A stretch of DNA of 64,000 nt from positions 179,533 to 243,532 of the forward strand of contig JALNQF010000054.1 in NCBI GenBank assembly GCA_028456385.1, in the 5' to 3' direction. The notes beneath the pieces were generated by a model, which was not told the DNA's origin, made no database searches, and saw nothing but the letters and a program-made list of their open reading frames with translations. Position numbers and translations under genes: made by a program. This document shows, piece by piece, positions 58,070 through 64,000 of this stretch. This DNA is from Ophiosphaerella korrae. Lineage: Eukaryota > Ascomycota > Dothideomycetes > Pleosporales > Phaeosphaeriaceae. The number at the start of each line of letters is the position of its first letter. Within the stretch, counting starts at the first letter, position 1.

Positions 58070-60851
58070 TTTAATTTTAGAACTCCTCTAGTTTCTTAGG
58101 GTAGTTAAGATTATCTTCTAGTTCCTATGTTTTTTCCTATAGTTATCCTTTTTTGTTTATAACTATCTATTCTATTAGATAGTAGTTCCTACTATTATAG
58201 AACTAATATTCTAGAATCTTCTTAACTTCCTATTCTTCTTGTTCTCTATACGTATCTACTTTGTATACTAGTAGTTTTACGTTTTATAGTGCTGTTTCTA
58301 ATAGTACTATATAGAAAGTTAGGTATATCTTTATTTTATCTAGTAGTTTTAATTTAAATATAACTAGTATAACTTTTTTCTTAATTTTATATAGTCTTAT
58401 CTTAACGTAGTCTAGTTTTAGATATAGTTATTTGCTTTTAATATTCTTCCTTACTAACTATACTTTTTCTCTCTCTTTAAATTAGAGACCATCTTAATAT
58501 TTTCTATTATAGTATTTTGTTATTTAATTATATAGAAACTCTACGTCCTATCTTAGTTAATTGTGTATATCTTTAAGTCTATTAGTAAGGTTTTCTCCTC
58601 TTAGAGACTAAGATATTTCTTGTCTTAGTATTTAATATACGCTAGGGTTAAATCTATAATTTATAAAGAAGAGTAATACTCTTATTACTATATTCTTTAT
58701 ACTATTGTATACTAACTATACTATAGGTAGTAACTATACCTAATTGTTCTAGTTGTAGTTAAGGTAGTATCTTAAGTATTATTCTACTATCTAGTTTATT
58801 TATTCTAATTATCTATCTATTTATAGGTAGTATACTATAGATATTATATATTTAACTCCTAACTACACTATTATTATTCCCTATAGTCTTAATGTAAATC
58901 TTAGATCTCTATCTATAATTATCTTGTCTAGTAGTCTATATTAACTAATTATAGTTCCTAAAACCTAGTATACTATAACTTCTATTCTACTTTTCTCTTT
59001 ATATAGTTTAAAGTATAAGTACTTTATAAATTTATCTCCTATTATTAGGATTCTATTATATTTAACTCTTAATATAAGATCTTTAGACTTTAGTAGTTTT
59101 GTAATAAAGTCTATTATAATAACTCTTTATAGTTATTCTAGTACTTTAACTAGTTATAGTATTCTATATAGTCTTGTATTACCTCTATTACTAGCTATCT
59201 TACTCTTAAGATATAGTAGTCTTATAGTAGTCTTTCTAGAGTTTTATTAATTCCTTAGTATCTATATACTAGTAGTTTATAGAATTGTTATATAAATTCT
59301 CTTTAGATTTTTCTTAGGATATATATCCTTCTATAGGCTTATACAAATCCTTCTTAGATTTCTAGTTTCTTTATTTCTTTAGGTACTTCTTACGTTGTTT
59401 TCTAAATCTATTCGTCTAGCTTGCTATTCTTTCTTTTAAGTGTTATAGCTATTTTAGGTATATTTAGGACTAAGTGTCCTTCTTTATTCTTAACTAGAAT
59501 TATACTAGTAGTATTTACTTCTTCTTAGAGATCTATTCTTCTACTAAGGGTATCTATAAATTAATTGTCTTTCCCTTTTATATATATAATTTCTAGGTTA
59601 AATATTAATAGGAATTCCTACTATATTATATAGTATTATAATAGTTCTTTATTTAGTATAAATTCTATAAAGTTTCTATAGTCTATATAGACCTTTAATT
59701 AGTACTTTACTCTTTGTAAGTATACTCTCTATTATTTAAATACTTTATAGATTACTAGTATTTCTTTATTATAGATTAGGTAGTTAAGCTCTACTAGCTT
59801 TATTTTCTTAGAAAAGTATTTAACTAAGTATTTTTGTTTAGTCTTTAGGTCTTCCTATATTAGTACTATTCTATAGACTAAGTTAGACGCGTCTATCTTT
59901 ACTATTACTAGTAGGTCTAGGTTATATATTCTAATAACTAGATTCTCTATAAACTTTCTTTTAATTTTGTTAAATACCTTATTATATTCCTTTATCTATT
60001 TAAATAGCGTATCTTTCTTTATAAGTCTTATTATAAGTTTTATATCTTTAAACTATCTTACTATTAACTTTCTATAAAAGTTTACTAGCCTATAAAACTA
60101 TTGTACTTCTTGTAGGTTCCTAGGTATTAGCTATTCTTAGATTGCTTTAATCTTGTTTAGATTAATCTTAATTTTTCCTAGTTTAATAATAAATCTTAGA
60201 AAGTCTATTTCTTTTATATAAAATTTATACTTCCTTATTTTAAGAAATAATCTATTTTCTACTAGCTTTTTTAGTACTTTATATACGTATTATATATATT
60301 CTTCTTCTATTTCTAAGAATATAAAGATATTATCTAAATATATAAATGTAAATATATCTAAGGACTCTCTTAGTACTATATTAATTCTTTCTTAGAACGC
60401 TACTAGTGCGTTTATAAGTCTAAATAGTATAACTAAGTATTTATATAGTTTATATTACGTTCTAAATACTATTTTCTATTTATTACTTTCTTTAATCCTA
60501 ATTTAGTAATAGGCGTTTTAGATATCTAGTTTTATAAAGATTTATACTTTGCGTAGTCTATCTTATATTTTATTTATTTATAGTAGAGAGTACTAGTTTT
60601 TACTTATAATTACGTTTATCTTCCTAAAGTCTACGTAAGGTTGTTTTTTATTTATTTCTTTCTTGTCTACAAATATAAGTCTGTATACTACTAAGGATTT
60701 AGATTCTTATATCTATCCTTTTTTAACTACGTTCTATATAAATATTTATTTAATCTTAGATTCTTCTTCTATTTTTCTATATACTAGGCTCTATCCTACG
60801 TTCTTTCTTTCTTCTAGTTCTATTACTAAATCTTATAGTTAATATTCTAGA
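58070..60851 (-). pseudogene. element 6 pol remnant
   Basis: Minus-strand reverse transcriptase (YLDN at about 60315-60350), RNase H, integrase and chromodomain (about 58180-58330). The Gag end is cut off by element 7. Confidence 0.82.
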
Positions 60852-60856
60852 AGGTA

Positions 60857-61280
60857 TATTATAGTAGTAATAGAAGAACTACAGATAGAACTAATCGATC
60901 CTACGAGCCTAGTCTTATACGACTCTAAAGGCTATAAGCCCGACTAGGAAGCTATATATAATTAGGATACTTAGGGTAATCTATAATCTATAGACTCTTA
61001 GTAGTAGTAGATTATAGATTAGGCTAATCTATAATCTATTAATTTTAGCAAACATAGATTATAGATTATAGCAAGTATATAGTTATTAGCAATGCGTATT
61101 ATTAGGATAGTATTAGCAATTTAATTCTTTAACTACAGAACGCTAATACAAGATAGTTGTAAAACATCTTCTATTGTTTATAGTTATTGTAGATCCTAAC
61201 GCGAACTTTTGTTATTATCTCTTAATCTACTAACCTTCTAATTAGGTATTAGGAAGTCGACCCTAGTAATACCTATTACA
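60857..61280 (+). repeat. element 7 5' LTR
   Basis: 424 bp. Starts TATTATAGTAGTAATAGAAG and ends TACCTATTACA, followed by CTTTACTAATTTAG. Confidence 0.87.
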
Positions 61281-61319
61281 CTTTACTAATTTAGTTATTG
61301 TAAGAAGTAAAGCGTAAGC

Positions 61320-64000
61320 AACGTACGGTCTAGCTAACATAATAGTAGAAAGTTTAACTAAAATAAGCAAAGCCCCTAGGAGTAGTTATAAGTCTAATAG
61401 CACTATATAAGAAATAATTAAAGACTAAATTAATAATCTAATCTTAGATAAAGAAGATATAAAGATAGTAATCAACGCTTTAGAAACGTAGAACAAAGAA
61501 CTATAAGATTACGCAAAATAAAACAAAGCATAGATTAAAGCTATTATTAAAAGTTAGAACTAAATAGAGTTAATTATATAACGCCTAGCAATAAGCGCTA
61601 TAAAGAAACTACTAAAGATACTTATCCTTAAAAAGTTTAATAGAACTAAGGAAAAATTAAGACCCTTTATAGCCTTAGCATAACTCTAGATAGATATATA
61701 AGTACTATACTTTGACATAGAAGAAAAGAAGGTAATATATATTAGGTTGCACCTAGAGGAAGATGTAATAAGATAGTACGAGCCCTACTAGATAGATTAT
61801 ACGACACACTCTCTAATAACCTAAAAGGACAAGACTAGAGCTATCTTTAGAAGTTACAAATACTTTACTAAACAAATAAAAGTAGTATTTAGAGATATAG
61901 ACGTTACTAGATAAGTAGAAGAATAACTAGAAAAGCTTACACAAAACTAGAGTATTCTAAAATACGTATTATAATTTAAGTAACTATCCTAAAATATAGA
62001 ATAGAATAAATTAGCTTTAATATCAAGATTTAAACAAAGACTAAACTCTAAGATTAGATATAAAATAATCTATATAGAGAAACTATAGATACTAGGAGCC
62101 CTAAAATAGTAGGCAATATAAATTAATAATAATCTTTAAGAATAGAAGAAAAACAAATATAAGAGTTACGTCTAGAACTAAGATAAAGGAGACCTTATAA
62201 TCCTTAATACTAATAAGGATAAGAGAAAAAAGAAGAACAAAGACTTTACGTACTTTAACTATAGTAAGAAAGGCTACTACGCAAAAAACTACTAATTATA
62301 AAAGAAGAAGGATATAGTATACTATAAATATAGGAAACTAGGATACTTTATAAAGGATTATAAAAGTAAGGACCTAAAGAAAGAAACTTAGTTAAAAATA
62401 ACTAAGAAAAAGAAGGAAGCACTATAAGTATAGGCTAAACCTTAAGAGAAAGTAGCTAAGAGTAAAGAAATACAATATATAATACTCTATTAGACCTTTT
62501 ATTACAAAGATAACTACTATATATATCTTTCTAGTAAGTAAAGAGTAAGATACTTCCTATAATAGAGATATAGAGTAGTAGTAACAAAAGAAAGAATAAA
62601 AGCTTAGTTAGAAGAAATAGCCTAAGTAATAGACTTACTAATAGAAGACTTAGAAGGGGAAGAGCCCCTAGTACTATTAATCTAGGCTAAAGGACTAGTA
62701 CTAGATAAAGAGACTACTATAGCTTCCTCTAAAAGACTACGAGAAAGTAAGAAATAGGTTAGTATAAGAAGAATAGAGTATACCTAGCTAATAATATATA
62801 GCTATAATAGCTATATAATAATAGATATAGAGGAACGTAATAAAAAATAGAAGTTTATTTAGAAATACTTACTAGTTATAAGTATAGAGGAAGCGTACAA
62901 AGACTAGAAAGAACGTAATCCTAAAGAAATAAAGTTTATACTATTTTAAGAATAGATAAAGTAATATATAGTTATAGTAGGAAGAATACTTATAGAAAAA
63001 GAGTAGTAGCACCTTATAAGAAGAACGCGATAGATTAATAAAGCTTATATACTAAAAGTACTAGTAGTATACTATATCCTAATAATAGAGACACCTAGAA
63101 AAGATAAATACTAGAAAAGGGATAACAAGATAATAGATCTAGAACATCTAGTACATTTCGAAGCATTATAGATATTATACCTAGATAAGAATTATATTAT
63201 ACATAGGAACTCTAAAGTAAACAATAATATATAGCCTATAAGAAGAAAAGGATATAACTATACAAGAGTAATCCTAGTAGAAGATATCTAAAGATAAGAA
63301 ATAATCCTAGAAGATAGATACGTAGTAGTAAGACCTAGCCTAAAACTATTAAAAAAATACGTTAAAGGAGGACTATAGTATAAATACATATATAACAAAT
63401 GTCTAAAACATAAAGAATATAAGCTTAAAGTAAGACTATAGCCTTAAAAGGATAGATAGTTTATAAAAGAGCATAAATAAGAATAGCTAGAAGGTATAAG
63501 AGGCCTACACATTACGAAAATAGGTATATACTAAAGAAAGAAAGTATAACTAATAATTAATAGTAGAGCTACAAGGAACTTTATATTAAAGAAGTTTGTA
63601 GAAATATAAAGAATAAAGTATATAACAAAGAAATACCCTTAACAACTAAGTATAATTAAAGGAAAACTATTCTAAGAACCTATTAGGTTTAAAATAGTTC
63701 TCTCTACGCTTAAATTAGAAGGGATAACGATTAAAAATATAGTTATAGATATAATAACAATTAATAACAAATAAGATATAATATTAGGAAAACTATAGTT
63801 ATAGATAACTAACCTATATATTAATTAGAGAATAGGACAAATTAAATACTATAAAATAGATATATTAAAAGCTAATATAAGTACTTGCAAAGAAGAATTC
63901 CTAAAAGAATATAAGAAATAGGAAGAATAGCTTATAGAGCTAGAAGACTACCTTCTAGAATATTAACTATAGGACTTAGTAATAGAACTAGAAGAAGGAA
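61320..64000 (+). pseudogene. element 7 gag and partial pol remnant
   Basis: Gag (about 61330-62440) with two degraded zinc knuckles (about 62245-62370), then the linker and protease site NSRATRNF (about 63560). It runs into the region before reverse transcriptase at the window end. RIP stops are present. Confidence 0.83.

Larger units (their letters stand above)
56983..60856 (-). mobile_element. element 6: chromodomain Ty3/Gypsy, reverse orientation, partial
   Basis: 3' LTR at 56983-57423 (441 bp), then the antisense-ORF region and pol up to the protease-RT linker, where element 7 inserted at 60857. The 5 bp before it are CGTTA. The remainder is expected beyond the window, after element 7. 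Confidence 0.85.
17880..64000. other. AT-rich, RIP-mutated repeat compartment
   Basis: From about 17.88 kb to the window end the sequence is saturated with TA, poor in CA/TG dinucleotides and interrupted by stops in all frames. Retroelement frames can be followed only by reading TAG/TAA as former Gln or Trp codons, the pattern left by C-to-T change on both strands. This is the signature of repeat-induced point mutation. No host gene was found in it. Confidence 0.9.
60857..64000 (+). mobile_element. element 7: chromodomain Ty3/Gypsy, runs off the window
   Basis: 5' LTR 60857-61280, then gag and the first part of pol to the window end. The 5 bp before it are AGGTA. It retains more CA and GC than older copies, for example AGTCGACCCTAG, so it looks less RIP-mutated. 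Confidence 0.88.

Noticed and set aside
18000..64000. CRISPR-like or satellite arrays in the repeat island
   Set aside because: The repetition is fully explained by nested LTR retrotransposons; no short regularly spaced repeats were found.

Overview
The window is from a filamentous ascomycete (Pezizomycotina). Three things support this: genes with short introns (about 45-200 nt) that have GTAAGT-like donors and CTAAC-type branch sites; a single dispersed 5S rRNA gene; and a large repeat block showing the C-to-T / G-to-A decay typical of repeat-induced point mutation (RIP). It splits sharply into two compartments.

Positions 1-17,880 are a gene-bearing, GC-balanced compartment. From left to right it holds: a decayed cytochrome P450 (minus) that has lost its heme cysteine; a four-exon gene (minus) whose spliced product carries CAE and PCxxC motifs like zinc-dependent deaminases; a small two-exon gene of unknown function (plus); a 36-bp inverted repeat; a tail-to-tail pair of paralogous genes with an intron at the same codon phase; a frameshifted membrane-protein remnant; an intact multi-span membrane protein (plus); and two adjacent minus-strand genes of conserved fungal hypothetical families that can be spliced into one reading frame. 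A well-preserved 5S rRNA gene and two short solo LTRs, each with a perfect 5-bp target-site duplication, mark the edge of the compartment. No metabolic cluster or operon-like logic links these genes.

Positions about 17,880-64,000 are an AT-rich, gene-free island of nested transposons with stops in every frame. It contains Tc1/mariner and possible pogo remnants, part of a Ty3/Gypsy element (family B), and at least seven copies of one chromodomain-bearing Ty3/Gypsy family. I could resolve most insertion boundaries: element 1 (19724-26777, TSD CGTAA); elements 2 and 3 sharing a single LTR (from 29934); element 4 (minus, 39497-53680, TSD TATAT) inside element 3; element 5 (40754-47765, TSD ATCTA) and a solo LTR (40293-40546, TSD CTATA) inside element 4; element 6 (minus, from 56983) inside element 3; element 7 (from 60857) inside element 6. 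A 425-bp TA-flanked foldback element sits inside the shared LTR.

The most interesting item is a recurring antisense reading frame between the pol gene and the 3' LTR of the chromodomain Gypsy family. It is recognisable in copies from diverged subfamilies. Other items worth checking are the deaminase-like gene, the LTR-sharing tandem, solo LTRs that largely escaped RIP, and the uniform YLDN reverse-transcriptase motif. All gene structures and homology statements come from reading the sequence; no database search was run.
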